Shown piece after piece: positions 18,190 to 26,848 of a DNA stretch of 48,185 bases. A model generated the notes under the pieces. It did no database searches and was not told the DNA's origin. It was given only the letters and a program-made list of their open reading frames with translations. The DNA lies in IMG/VR virus record IMGVR_UViG_3300042292_000186, positions 1 through 48,185 of that record, one strand, 5' to 3'. The DNA comes from a virus. The translations under genes were made by a program, and so were the position numbers. Within the stretch, counting starts at the first letter, position 1, and each line of letters begins with the position of its first letter.

Positions 18190-21100
18190 ATGGCACTAAT
18201 TTCCCCAGGTGTAGAAGTAACGGTAATAGACGAAAGTCAATTTACCCCAACCGCTGCAGGCACAATTGCATACGTGTTACTTGCAACAGCACAAGATAAA
18301 GCTACCCCTCAAGGTACAGCAGCTCTCGGCACATTGTCTTCAGCTGCAAACAGAATTACTACAGTAACCAGTCAACGAGAATTGGTTAGTTTGTTCGGAG
18401 CACCAAGATTTGAACTTGATGCTGCAGGTAACCCAGTTAACGGTAGTGAAATAAACGAATACGGGCTATTGGCTGCATACTCTGCATTAGGAGTTTCGAA
18501 TCAAATATACGTACAGCGTGCAGGTATTGATTTAAATGAACTCGATGGCACAAGCATTCGTCCTACTGGTCAAGCATCTGATGGAACTTATTGGTTCGAT
18601 CTTGCAACTACAGCCTGGGGAATTTTTGAATGGAGTTCAACAGGATTTATACAACAGATTCCGGATGTTATCACAAATCCTGCATTTTTAAACGCAGGGG
18701 TACCATTAAGCTCATATGGTGTTATTGGTACCTACGCAGTAGTAGCTACTAGCACTAGCAATCCTATTTATTATAAAGGTTGGAATAATGTTTGGGTGTT
18801 AGTAGGAAGCGACAGTTGGTTAACGGCTACTCCTATTGTAACAGGTACTGTTGCAAACCCATCTAATCTAGCAATAGGACAAAAATTTGTTATTAACGGA
18901 TCAAACGTAGACATTACTGGTACTACTGTAGCAGATGTTGCAGATGACATTACTGGCGCCGCTATTGTGGGAGTTTCAGCTCGTGCAAATGCAGAAGGAT
19001 TTGTTGAAATTTTTGCAACCAGCACGTCAGCAAGTACAGGTAATGTATTACTACCAGATGGTAAAATATCAATACAATCAGGCACAACAGTAGGTGCTAC
19101 TGATGCTGCTGGACTTTTAGGATTACTACAAGCAGACATTGCCACAGTAGCAGGAAATGTTTACACATATAACTCACCAGTAGTAGCATTTGATACATTC
19201 AGAAACACTCCGGCTTGGAGAACAACGGATGTAACACCTCGTCCTTTTGGATCAGTTTGGTTCAAAACATCTGCAGCAGGTCAGGGTGCTAACTGGGCAA
19301 TTAAACGTTATGAGGCAGTTATAGGTCAGTTTGTACTACAATCAGCACCTTTGTTTGACTCAGACAATGCAGCAATATTAGAATTAGATCCAGTAGGTGG
19401 CGGTGCAGGAATTGCCTTAGGTTCAGTGTATATAAAATATGATACCTTAGGTAATAACACAGGAACATTTAAAACATTTATTAAAGATGTTACAGGTATT
19501 GTAAAAGTCACAGGACCTACCCCGGCAATACCGCTAGTATTTACTAGTGGCAATGTTTTCCGATTAGAAGCAAGTGTTCCTGGTACAGATGCAACGGTGA
19601 CTGCAACAATTACATTATCGGGTACTACAGCAACTTCATTTGTAGGTGACATTTTGTCTGCTAATTTACCAAACATTGTTGCATCAGTCGAAGCAACAAA
19701 TGCAGTAAGTATTAGTCACTTAGCAGGCGGAACAATTAGATTTGAAGCAGTTACAGGTACCCCTTTAACCACAGCTGGCTGGACAACATCAAGTCGTGTA
19801 CAGACAATTACTGCAGGAGTAGCGTGGTTAGCAAGTCCGTTCACTGCATTAACATATACATTTAGTACCACTGAGCCATTCAGTAATCCAGCCGACGGCG
19901 CATTGTGGTACTATAATACTGCATTAGAAGTTGACATTATGATTAATGATGGCAGCAGTTGGAAAGGCTATCAGAACGTATCCAATGATGCTCGCGGATT
20001 TGATCTAACAACAACAGATCCAGCTGGTCCAATTTTATCACCAACTCAACCAAGAGATCAAAGCGATGGCACAACAGTAGTAGCAGGCGATTTATGGATT
20101 AATACTGCTGATTTAGAAAATTACCCGGTAATTAGTCGATATAATGGCACAGTGTGGGAACTACTTGACAATACCGATTCAGTCAGTATTGACGGCATTT
20201 CATTTGCTGATGCACGTTGGGCACCTAACGGAACAACGAATCCAATAACTGATGACGTACCTACAATTGTAAGTTTGTTGACCAGCAACTACTTAGATGA
20301 TGATGCTCCGGACTATCGTTTATTCCCAAGAGGCTCACTATTGTTTAATACACGTCGAAGCGGGTTCAATGTTAAACGTTTTGAAAGCCAATATTTTGCT
20401 GAAGCCGAAAATCCACCAACAGAACTCGGTGCATGGGTAAGTTCTAGCGGTATTGACAGTGACGGTGTTGCATATTTTGGACATTGGGCACAGCGCAACA
20501 CTATAGTTGAGTCCCTAAAGTCAGCAATTATTTCAAGTGTTGAATTACGTGAAGAACAGCAACAATTTAACCTAATTTGTTGCCCAGGTTACCCAGAGCT
20601 AATCAGTGATATGATTACCTTAAATAATGAGCGCCTACAAACAGCGTTTATCATTGGTGATAGTCCGATGTCACTAGATTCAAGTAGTACAACACTTGAC
20701 AATTGGGCTAGAAATAATAACTTAGCAACGGAAAACGGATTAGACGGTCTAGTAAGCAGAAGTGAATACTTAGGTATATACTATCCAAGCGGATTAGCAA
20801 CTAATCTAGACGGAAACACTGTAGCTGTTCCGCCGAGTCATATGATGTTGCGCACATTTATTCGTAGTGATAACATTAGCTTTCCGTGGTTTGCACCAGC
20901 AGGTGTTCGCCGTGGATTAATTGACAACGTAACAGCAATTGGGTTTATTGATATAACACAGGGTAATTTGTTCCGTAGTATCGGTGTAACAAACGGGTTA
21001 CGTGATATTCTGTACACTAATAATGTTAACCCAATTACTGTACTACCTGGTGTAGGATTAGTAGCATACGGTCAAAAAACCCGTGCAGCACAGACATCAG

Positions 21101-21426
21101 CAATGGATCGTATTAATGTAGCACGATTAACCTGCTACCTACGTACTGTTCTTGCTAAAGTTGCAGCACCGTTCATCTTTGAACCTAATGATACAATTAC
21201 ACGTAGCCAAGTACAAAAAGCATTTGAATCTGTACTTAATGATGTTGTTGCTAAACGTGGTATCTTTGACTACTTGGTAGTTTGTGATACATCAAACAAC
21301 ACACCGGATCGTATTGATCGTAATGAATTATATGTTGATATTGCTATTAAACCAGTTAAAGCGATTGAGTTTATTTATATTCCGGTGCGCTTACGTAACA
21401 CCGGAGCTAGCTTAACAACAATATAA
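18190..21426 (+). CDS. gp18: Tail sheath protein gp18, greatly enlarged
   Basis: A 1078-residue sheath subunit. The N-terminus (I-S-P-G-V-E-V-T-V-I-D-E-S) and the C-terminal third (from about residue 750, with P-G-Y-P-E-L, Y-Y-P-S-G, V-P-P-S-H and the final I-P-V-R-L-R) are those of T4-like sheath proteins, which contract to drive the tube through the host envelope. T4 gp18 is 659 residues. Here about 400 extra residues are inserted roughly between 125 and 730. The insert holds repeated W-x-x-T...Y/N-D-G-S-S-W modules and beta-rich segments, likely displayed on the outer tail surface. It has its own late promoter. A hairpin follows the gene. Confidence 0.92.
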   Translation: MALISPGVEVTVIDESQFTPTAAGTIAYVLLATAQDKATPQGTAALGTLSSAANRITTVTSQRELVSLFGAPRFELDAAGNPVNGSEINEYGLLAAYSALGVSNQIYVQRAGIDLNELDGTSIRPTGQASDGTYWFDLATTAWGIFEWSSTGFIQQIPDVITNPAFLNAGVPLSSYGVIGTYAVVATSTSNPIYYKGWNNVWVLVGSDSWLTATPIVTGTVANPSNLAIGQKFVINGSNVDITGTTVADVADDITGAAIVGVSARANAEGFVEIFATSTSASTGNVLLPDGKISIQSGTTVGATDAAGLLGLLQADIATVAGNVYTYNSPVVAFDTFRNTPAWRTTDVTPRPFGSVWFKTSAAGQGANWAIKRYEAVIGQFVLQSAPLFDSDNAAILELDPVGGGAGIALGSVYIKYDTLGNNTGTFKTFIKDVTGIVKVTGPTPAIPLVFTSGNVFRLEASVPGTDATVTATITLSGTTATSFVGDILSANLPNIVASVEATNAVSISHLAGGTIRFEAVTGTPLTTAGWTTSSRVQTITAGVAWLASPFTALTYTFSTTEPFSNPADGALWYYNTALEVDIMINDGSSWKGYQNVSNDARGFDLTTTDPAGPILSPTQPRDQSDGTTVVAGDLWINTADLENYPVISRYNGTVWELLDNTDSVSIDGISFADARWAPNGTTNPITDDVPTIVSLLTSNYLDDDAPDYRLFPRGSLLFNTRRSGFNVKRFESQYFAEAENPPTELGAWVSSSGIDSDGVAYFGHWAQRNTIVESLKSAIISSVELREEQQQFNLICCPGYPELISDMITLNNERLQTAFIIGDSPMSLDSSSTTLDNWARNNNLATENGLDGLVSRSEYLGIYYPSGLATNLDGNTVAVPPSHMMLRTFIRSDNISFPWFAPAGVRRGLIDNVTAIGFIDITQGNLFRSIGVTNGLRDILYTNNVNPITVLPGVGLVAYGQKTRAAQTSAMDRINVARLTCYLRTVLAKVAAPFIFEPNDTITRSQVQKAFESVLNDVVAKRGIFDYLVVCDTSNNTPDRIDRNELYVDIAIKPVKAIEFIYIPVRLRNTGASLTTI

Positions 21427-21447
21427 TCAATTATATACGCATATTAT

Positions 21448-21465
21448 GGGAGAGGTAACTCTCCC
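21448..21465 (+). other. RNA hairpin with GNRA loop between sheath and tube genes
   Basis: GGGAGAG and CTCTCCC form a perfect 7-bp stem with the tetraloop GTAA. No T-run follows. It lies between the gp18 stop and the gp19 late promoter. It could protect the 3' end of the sheath mRNA or reduce read-through; which one cannot be seen. Confidence 0.6.
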
Positions 21466-21484
21466 AGTAGCGTAGTGAAGAATA

Positions 21485-21492
21485 GGTAAATA
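21485..21492 (+). promoter_or_regulatory. Late promoter of the tube gene
   Basis: GGTAAATA at 21485-21492, followed by an AAAGGA ribosome site and the ATG at 21511. Confidence 0.55.
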
Positions 21493-21510
21493 TATAAAAG
21501 GAATAACAAA

Positions 21511-22128
21511 ATGGCAACATCGTCATTAAGCAAATTTACAGTACCGTTAGCCACAGACCAGAGCGCATCCGCTCAGGGTCTGTTAATGCCAAAATTAAAG
21601 TATCGCTTCCGCGTATCTTTTCTAAACTTTGGTGTTAGTCAACCAACTACTGAACTAACAAAACAAGTGGTGGAATTTAAACGCCCAAACGTAAGTTTTG
21701 AAGAAATTACTATCCCAGTGTACAATAGTAAAGTGTACCTAGCGGGCAAACATACTTGGGAACCAGTTACGTGTACTCTACGCGATGATGCCAGTGGCGA
21801 AGTTGCAAGATTAGTCGGTGAGCAAATGCAAAAACAATTCGACTTTATGGAACAAGCAAGTGCAGCCAGTGGTATTGACTACAAGTTTACCACAATCTTC
21901 GAAACACTTGATGGTGGTAACGGTGCAAGTACTCCTAATGTATTGGAAACGTGGGAAATTGTAGGTTGTTACCTATCATCAGCTGATTATGGTGATGCTA
22001 ACTATGCTACTAATGATCCTATGACAATTGGATTAACTATACGTTACGACAATGCTACACAAAGTCCAATCGGAACTGGTATTGGTAGTATAGTAGCACG
22101 TACTATAGGTGCTACAATTACTGGATAA
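21511..22128 (+). CDS. gp19: Tail tube protein gp19
   Basis: A 205-residue protein, slightly longer than T4 gp19 (163). It has the tube-protein features K-Y-R-F-R-V near residue 30, F-K-R-P-N-V-S-F-E-E-I near residue 55, and the C-terminal R-Y-D-N-A. These are shared with aquatic T4-like tube proteins. Hexamers stack to form the inner tail tube through which DNA passes. The gene directly follows the sheath gene, the usual gp18-gp19 order, but has a separate late promoter and a strong intrinsic terminator behind it, so sheath and tube levels can be set separately. Confidence 0.88.
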   Translation: MATSSLSKFTVPLATDQSASAQGLLMPKLKYRFRVSFLNFGVSQPTTELTKQVVEFKRPNVSFEEITIPVYNSKVYLAGKHTWEPVTCTLRDDASGEVARLVGEQMQKQFDFMEQASAASGIDYKFTTIFETLDGGNGASTPNVLETWEIVGCYLSSADYGDANYATNDPMTIGLTIRYDNATQSPIGTGIGSIVARTIGATITG

Positions 22129-22148
22129 TCCAGAGGAAAATTACTAAC

Positions 22149-22175
22149 AAGCCCGGATTTAATTCGGGCTTTTTT
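22149..22175 (+). terminator. Intrinsic terminator after gp19
   Basis: AAGCCCG (22149-22155) pairs with CGGGCTT (22165-22171), followed by a run of T. It is a typical rho-independent terminator. Confidence 0.85.
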
Positions 22176-22179
22176 ATTG

Positions 22180-22187
22180 GCTAAATA
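22180..22187 (+). promoter_or_regulatory. Late promoter of the gp48/54-like gene
   Basis: GCTAAATA at 22180-22187. A second, perfect TATAAATA (22205-22212) overlaps the ATG itself. Confidence 0.55.
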
Positions 22188-22211
22188 TATAAAACGGAAT
22201 AAAATATAAAT

Positions 22212-23324
22212 ATGTCTAGTTTTGGCAATCAATTTTTACAACAACTTGCTACAGGAGATACAGTTCGAGACTATCGACACGGCTCACGCACGTTTGTTGA
22301 TGGAAATTACAGACTAAGTCCTAAACTTCAAAATCTATTTCACGTATATATAGATTTAAATGCCACAGCAACCGCCGACAATCAAAATCCCAATAGCAAA
22401 TATGAAATTGGATTGTTAGCTAAATCTGCAACATTGCCTAAATTTACTATACAAAATAAAGTTTTAAACAGTTACAACAGAAAAAATATAGTTCAAGAAA
22501 GAGTAAACTACGATCCTATTACTATAGTGTTTCATGACGACAGCAGCGATGTAGTACGTAATTTTTGGACTAACTATTTTAAATTTTATTATAGAGATGT
22601 AGATCATGAAGAAGCAATGTTTAATCAACCCTATAAGTATGATGCCAGAACGGATCAGGCCTGGGGTTATAGTCCTGTAAGATCTACCACAGAACCATAT
22701 ATAAACAGTATTACAATTTATAGTATGCATCAAAAAAGTTTTTCGAGCTATAAGATTATTAGACCTACAATTACTAGTTTTCAACACGGGCAACATGTAC
22801 AAGGCGAGTATGTCCCCCTAGAACATACTATGACTTTAGCCTATGAAACTGTGATATATGATGGCGGTCGAGTTTCCGGTGAAACTATTTTAGGATTTGG
22901 TGACCTGCACTATGACAAAACTGCTAGTCCACTGACCAGCTTAGGCGGAGGAACTCGCAGTTTCTTGGGCCCGGGCGGGTTAGTTGAAAGTGGCGGGGAT
23001 GTACTGACTAATCTACAATCGGGCAACTTTGGTGCAGCGGCATTGGGTGCATTGAGAACAGGAAGAAATCTTAAGAATGCAGACTTAAGAGCAATGGCCA
23101 GCGGCGAACTAAGAACATTGGGAACAAATATTCTGCAAGGACAAAATACTCAAAATACTGTTTTTATACCTACAATAAATGCCGCCAAAGACGGATTAGC
23201 AAAAGCAGTGGGCAGTGTACCTGGACTTTTTGGATCTAGTGCTAGAACTGGAGGAGTACCTAATATGAATTCTCAAAATAATCAGACACCAAGCAGCAAT
23301 CAAGGCATAGCTACTGGAGTCTAA
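22212..23324 (+). CDS. Baseplate/tail tube initiator-like protein (gp48/gp54 family)
   Basis: A 370-residue protein whose first 230 residues follow the tube-fold pattern of baseplate tube proteins. Stretches L-P-K-F-T-I, L-N-S-Y-N-R-K and D-P-I-T-I-V-F-H-D-D are diagnostic of the aquatic phage members. In T4, gp48 and gp54 cap the baseplate and start tube polymerisation, and both are distant relatives of gp19. The C-terminal 130 residues are Gly/Ala/Asn-rich and low-complexity, reaching into the tail lumen or tape region by inference. Choosing between gp48 and gp54 is not possible from this sequence alone. Confidence 0.65.
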   Translation: MSSFGNQFLQQLATGDTVRDYRHGSRTFVDGNYRLSPKLQNLFHVYIDLNATATADNQNPNSKYEIGLLAKSATLPKFTIQNKVLNSYNRKNIVQERVNYDPITIVFHDDSSDVVRNFWTNYFKFYYRDVDHEEAMFNQPYKYDARTDQAWGYSPVRSTTEPYINSITIYSMHQKSFSSYKIIRPTITSFQHGQHVQGEYVPLEHTMTLAYETVIYDGGRVSGETILGFGDLHYDKTASPLTSLGGGTRSFLGPGGLVESGGDVLTNLQSGNFGAAALGALRTGRNLKNADLRAMASGELRTLGTNILQGQNTQNTVFIPTINAAKDGLAKAVGSVPGLFGSSARTGGVPNMNSQNNQTPSSNQGIATGV

Positions 23325-23351
23325 GGCGGATTGTTTTAACAAAGGAACTAT

Positions 23352-23717
23352 ATGATCTACGGTAATTTACCTCCACGTACTACAGATGATACTACTACAA
23401 ACTTTTTTGAAAATTTCTTTAAAGACAAAAATAACGGGACTTCATCCAATGTTAACGAAGCTATTATAGGATATTTTCAATCGATTACAGGCAATGCAGA
23501 ATCGGGAGCAACGTTGGCGGGCAGTGTACTATATGTTGCACTTGACCAAGGGCTAGATCCGATGACGCTGATCAATGATTTTCGTAAAATGAATCCACAA
23601 GAGCTTAATGCCTATCTAACTATGGTTCTTAATTTGAATCGAGTAGGGTCGAGTTTATTGGGATTAAGTAATAGTCCACAACCTAACTTGTACATTCAAC
23701 GAGCAGTGTTGCCATAA
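23352..23717 (+). CDS. Conserved phage protein of unknown function
   Basis: A 121-residue protein with N-V-N-E-A-I-I-G-Y-F, a Q-G-L-D-P-M core and L-N-R-V-G-S-S-L-L-G near the C-terminus. These are stretches I recognise from a conserved hypothetical found beside tail genes in marine T4-like phages. It is predicted helical and soluble. Its stop overlaps the gp4 start by one base, so both are likely translated together. The location suggests a role in baseplate or head-tail assembly. Confidence 0.65.
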   Translation: MIYGNLPPRTTDDTTTNFFENFFKDKNNGTSSNVNEAIIGYFQSITGNAESGATLAGSVLYVALDQGLDPMTLINDFRKMNPQELNAYLTMVLNLNRVGSSLLGLSNSPQPNLYIQRAVLP

Positions 23718-24148
23718 TGGCCAAATATGCTAATGGCAAATATAGAATTAAAAACCTAGAAAAATATATAGGCAAACGTGCGCCTACATATAGATCAAGT
23801 TGGGAATTTACATTTTGCTCATTTTGCGACAACAATCCGGCAGTGGTTAATTGGGCCAGTGAAGCTATAAATATTCCTTATTTTAATCCTGTAAGCGGAA
23901 AGAATACTATATATGTGCCAGACTTTATTATAGTTTATCTAGATGCTAGACAACGACAGCATACTGAAATAATTGAAATCAAACCTTCGACTCAGGCCAC
24001 TATGGAATCGGCTAAAAGTTATAGAGATAAATTAAGTGTGGCAATTAATATGGCCAAATGGGCCGCCGCCGATGCTTGGGCACGTGCTAACGGTATGAAA
24101 TTTCGCGTTATAACAGAATTTGATATCTTCAAAAATGTAAAACGTTAA
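23717..24148 (+). CDS. gp4: Head completion protein gp4
   Basis: A 143-residue protein, close to T4 gp4 (150). The N-terminal G-K-Y-R-I-K-N-L-E-K-Y-I-G-K and Y-R-S-S-W-E-F-T-F are the hallmark, followed by V-P-D-F-I-I and an E-I-K-P segment. The P-D-F...E-I-K layout is that of a PD-(D/E)xK nuclease fold, as seen in gp4. gp4 acts in head completion before tail joining, perhaps trimming DNA ends. It ends 24 bases before the accessory cassette. Confidence 0.85.
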   Translation: MAKYANGKYRIKNLEKYIGKRAPTYRSSWEFTFCSFCDNNPAVVNWASEAINIPYFNPVSGKNTIYVPDFIIVYLDARQRQHTEIIEIKPSTQATMESAKSYRDKLSVAINMAKWAAADAWARANGMKFRVITEFDIFKNVKR

Positions 24149-24172
24149 AGTTTAATCAATAAGTAATTTATA

Positions 24173-25051
24173 TTGAATAAACATTATTTACCCTATCTTG
24201 ATATAATGATCCAATATGCTTGTAATTTAAGCTGTATTGGTTGTATAACTATGACTGACTATAAAAGAAAAGGATCTGTAGATATATCTAAAGGAACGAA
24301 ATGGCTAACGGATTGGAGCGAAAAGTTAGAAGTGGGCACAATTTGTTTATTTGGCGGCGAGCCTTTGCTTAATAAAGATTTGAGTCTTTGGATTGGAGCA
24401 GTTAGAAAATTTTTTCCTACTACAACAATTAAAATCATTTCAAACGGCAGTTATTTAACACATGTAGATATTTTACCAAAGCTATTTAATGCAGGTAATG
24501 CAGTATATCAAATAAGTTTGCATTGGCGAGAAGGACAGCACTACAACAACATTAAAACTAATCTACTCGATCAACTCTCAAGTTACTCGGGATGGAAACC
24601 AGTAACAACAAATAGGAAAGAAGTTATACTTGCATTTAAGAATCAATCCGTAACAGTTCAATTAGCTGTATTTGGAGACTTCATAAAACCCTATAATGGC
24701 TACGGCAAAACAATGAAGCCATGGTTGAGTGATGACATTTCTCTTAGCTATAGCAATTGTGGTAGTCCTCAAAATCCAATACTTTATAAAAATAAAATAT
24801 ATAAGTGTGGCCCAATAGCCAATCTAAGAGATACCCTTGGCTTACATAATCTATTAGACGATGATGATTGGCAAGAATATCTAAAGTATACAGGATATTC
24901 GATTGATGATAACTTAGCAGAGTTAGTTGACAATTTTGATAAACCAAACGCTATATGCTCTATGTGTAGCAAAAACAAAGATACTGCTAAAATAGATCAT
25001 TATGCCACTAATGCGGTATTAGAAAAGCGTGAGATAAAATGGGTAAATTAG
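24173..25051 (+). CDS. Radical SAM enzyme with Twitch/SPASM-like C-terminal cysteines
   Basis: A 292-residue protein starting at TTG (24173). C17-x3-C21-x2-C24 is the canonical radical SAM cluster motif, and G61-G62-E63-P64 is the SAM-binding GGEP motif. C196, C212, C262 and C265 lie in a C-terminal region (L-Y-K-N-K-I-Y-K-C-G style) resembling Twitch/SPASM domains that hold a second 4Fe-4S cluster. Such enzymes modify peptides, sugars or cofactors by radical chemistry. It heads a four-gene cassette in which every gene overlaps the next. The region looks more AT-rich than its neighbours. The substrate is unknown. Confidence 0.85.
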   Translation: MNKHYLPYLDIMIQYACNLSCIGCITMTDYKRKGSVDISKGTKWLTDWSEKLEVGTICLFGGEPLLNKDLSLWIGAVRKFFPTTTIKIISNGSYLTHVDILPKLFNAGNAVYQISLHWREGQHYNNIKTNLLDQLSSYSGWKPVTTNRKEVILAFKNQSVTVQLAVFGDFIKPYNGYGKTMKPWLSDDISLSYSNCGSPQNPILYKNKIYKCGPIANLRDTLGLHNLLDDDDWQEYLKYTGYSIDDNLAELVDNFDKPNAICSMCSKNKDTAKIDHYATNAVLEKREIKWVN

Positions 25052-25830
25052 TTACAGCAGGTTGCGGGATTAGTCAAATGGGGTTTGATAAATGGCCTAC
25101 CTGGCCCAAGTATGCTGTTTTAACGCATCAGTGCAACCATCTCAATGTTGGGGGCCCAGCAAGCGGAAATGAACATATAGCAAGAAGTGTAATGCGTACT
25201 ATATACGAAAATGATGTTGATTGTTTAATTATAATATGGACATCTTATAACAAGTTAGATGTATATATAGAAGATAGCGACAAAGAACAACAGATTAAGA
25301 GTTTCCCTACCAGAAATTTTTTAATTAATTATCAAGGAAAAATAGTGTCTGCACCCGGCTGGTGGCCTAGTAGCGTCAGCGACGATAATTTATTTAAAAA
25401 GTTATATAAAGAAACAATAGAATCTAAAACTTATTACTATATTAAGACATTAGAAAGCATATTAAACGTTCAACACTTAACCAAACTTCGTAATATTCCG
25501 TGCTATATGTTTTTAGGATACGACTTTGACTTTAATTATATAAAAGAATCTAACGAATTACAATATCTTTATTCAGCAATAGAATGGGACATGTTTGTTA
25601 CTATAGAATCAATGGAAACTAATTATGTTAAGTCAAAATGGTTTGAATACAATACTACTAAAGCCAATGGATTAATACCCGTTGCAGGGTGGCACTATGA
25701 TTTTTATATTAGAGAAATTATGCCATTGCTTGATAAACATTATAATGTAAAAGATCTAACTAAATTTAACAATCTTAGAGATGAAATATTAAAAATTACC
25801 CAAAGCAGATGCGCTGAAGGAATATCATGA
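25039..25830 (+). CDS. SGNH-like protein lacking the usual nucleophile serine
   Basis: A 263-residue protein with the layout of phage SGNH/GDSL proteins. Block I is A-G-C-G-I-S-Q near residue 7, where relatives have G-C-S. Block II is N-V-G-G-P-A-S-G-N. A W-T-S-Y-N-K strand is followed by a C-terminal W-H-Y-D-F. The serine normally in block I is glycine; a Ser two residues later may or may not substitute. SGNH enzymes remove or transfer acyl groups on glycans or lipids. It overlaps the radical SAM gene by 13 bases and the next gene by 4. It may be a binding protein and not an esterase. Confidence 0.6.
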   Translation: MGKLVTAGCGISQMGFDKWPTWPKYAVLTHQCNHLNVGGPASGNEHIARSVMRTIYENDVDCLIIIWTSYNKLDVYIEDSDKEQQIKSFPTRNFLINYQGKIVSAPGWWPSSVSDDNLFKKLYKETIESKTYYYIKTLESILNVQHLTKLRNIPCYMFLGYDFDFNYIKESNELQYLYSAIEWDMFVTIESMETNYVKSKWFEYNTTKANGLIPVAGWHYDFYIREIMPLLDKHYNVKDLTKFNNLRDEILKITQSRCAEGIS

Positions 25831-26228
25831 ATTATAAAATAACATTAAGCAAAAATACAGATGAGGAAGTTGAAATTCAAATTAATTTAACTTCACATAT
25901 ATTAACAGCTCAACAAACAGTTATAGATATTGACACAGATTCAACAGTTATTAATATATCTAGGCACGATAATAGTTTATATCAAACTTTTAATCTTGTG
26001 CATACTACTTATGTTATTGTTGAACAAATACTAATAGATAATTTTTGGATCATTGGAGATAATAATCACTGGTCTAAAACAATTTACGAACAGACATACA
26101 GGGATCATTTAGCAGACAAGCCTGTCACGTGGGAACTTAGTAAAGATTTATATAATAATGTGTTGTTTTTTAACGGTAGTATAGTATATCATATAACTAA
26201 ACCTATTAGGGGGATGTTTTTTAAATGA
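25827..26228 (+). CDS. Unknown beta-rich protein, related to the gene at 47476
   Basis: A 133-residue protein with alternating hydrophobic and polar residues, consistent with a beta sandwich. From about residue 70 the order I-D-N-F-W-I, then Y-R-D-H-L-A-D, then W-E-L-S-K-D-L-Y-N-N can be lined up by eye with the C-terminal half of the 190-residue protein at 47476. There the equivalents are I-N-D-V-I, Y-I-T-D-F-L-E and a W-F-E-M...L-Y-N-W block. Both sit next to a sulfotransferase or sulfotransferase-like gene. A carbohydrate-binding role is conceivable but unproven. ATGA overlaps link it to both neighbours. Confidence 0.6.
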   Translation: MNYKITLSKNTDEEVEIQINLTSHILTAQQTVIDIDTDSTVINISRHDNSLYQTFNLVHTTYVIVEQILIDNFWIIGDNNHWSKTIYEQTYRDHLADKPVTWELSKDLYNNVLFFNGSIVYHITKPIRGMFFK

Positions 26229-26848
26229 TAGCCTATTTAGGAATGCCACGGTGTGCTAGTAGCTGGTTATATAATAATCTTAAACACATTGAAACAGGAG
26301 AGTTGGTCAAAGAACCGCATACCTTATATACTAATCCTGTTAATTTAGATAACTACTGTAATAATAGAGTATTAGATTTTTCTACTAATAATTGGAGCAT
26401 GGATAGTAATGTAGCTAAAGCCGTAGATGCGTATGTAACAGACTATATATTAATTGTTAGAGATCCAATTGATTTAGCAGTTTCTTATAAGAGTTTGTTT
26501 AATAGTGAACAATCATTGGATGATTTTATATCCACGATGATTATAAACAAACTGGTATGCTACGGAGACATAATCGAACGTTGGTATACTTTGGTTGACC
26601 CTAATAAAATTCATATCTATGATTATAATGACCTACAGGCAGATAATACAAAATTCATTACTAATATAACCTCGGTATTGGGGATTAATTCGCCATTAGT
26701 AGTTAATAATACTAAAATTAATATTTCTAAAAACAAAGAATATACAATTATATCAGATAAAAACTTATTAGTATTGCAACAACAAGTAGATAAATTTAAT
26801 AAAATTACAAATCAGTTATTTAATATTACAATAAATAATAAACTATGA
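26225..26848 (+). CDS. Sulfotransferase (PAPS-dependent)
   Basis: A 207-residue protein. The N-terminal L-G-M-P-R-C-A-S-S-W-L (residues 5-15) fits the 5'-phosphosulfate-binding loop of sulfotransferases. I-V-R-D-P-I-D...S-Y (R79, S87) fits the 3'-phosphate-binding motif. The enzyme would move sulfate from PAPS to a sugar or peptide hydroxyl or amine. It is short for the family (usually 250-350), with the C-terminal part reduced. It overlaps its upstream partner by 4 bases and the gp16 start by 4 bases, so this accessory gene is translationally coupled to terminase. The acceptor is unknown. Confidence 0.78.
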   Translation: MIAYLGMPRCASSWLYNNLKHIETGELVKEPHTLYTNPVNLDNYCNNRVLDFSTNNWSMDSNVAKAVDAYVTDYILIVRDPIDLAVSYKSLFNSEQSLDDFISTMIINKLVCYGDIIERWYTLVDPNKIHIYDYNDLQADNTKFITNITSVLGINSPLVVNNTKINISKNKEYTIISDKNLLVLQQQVDKFNKITNQLFNITINNKL

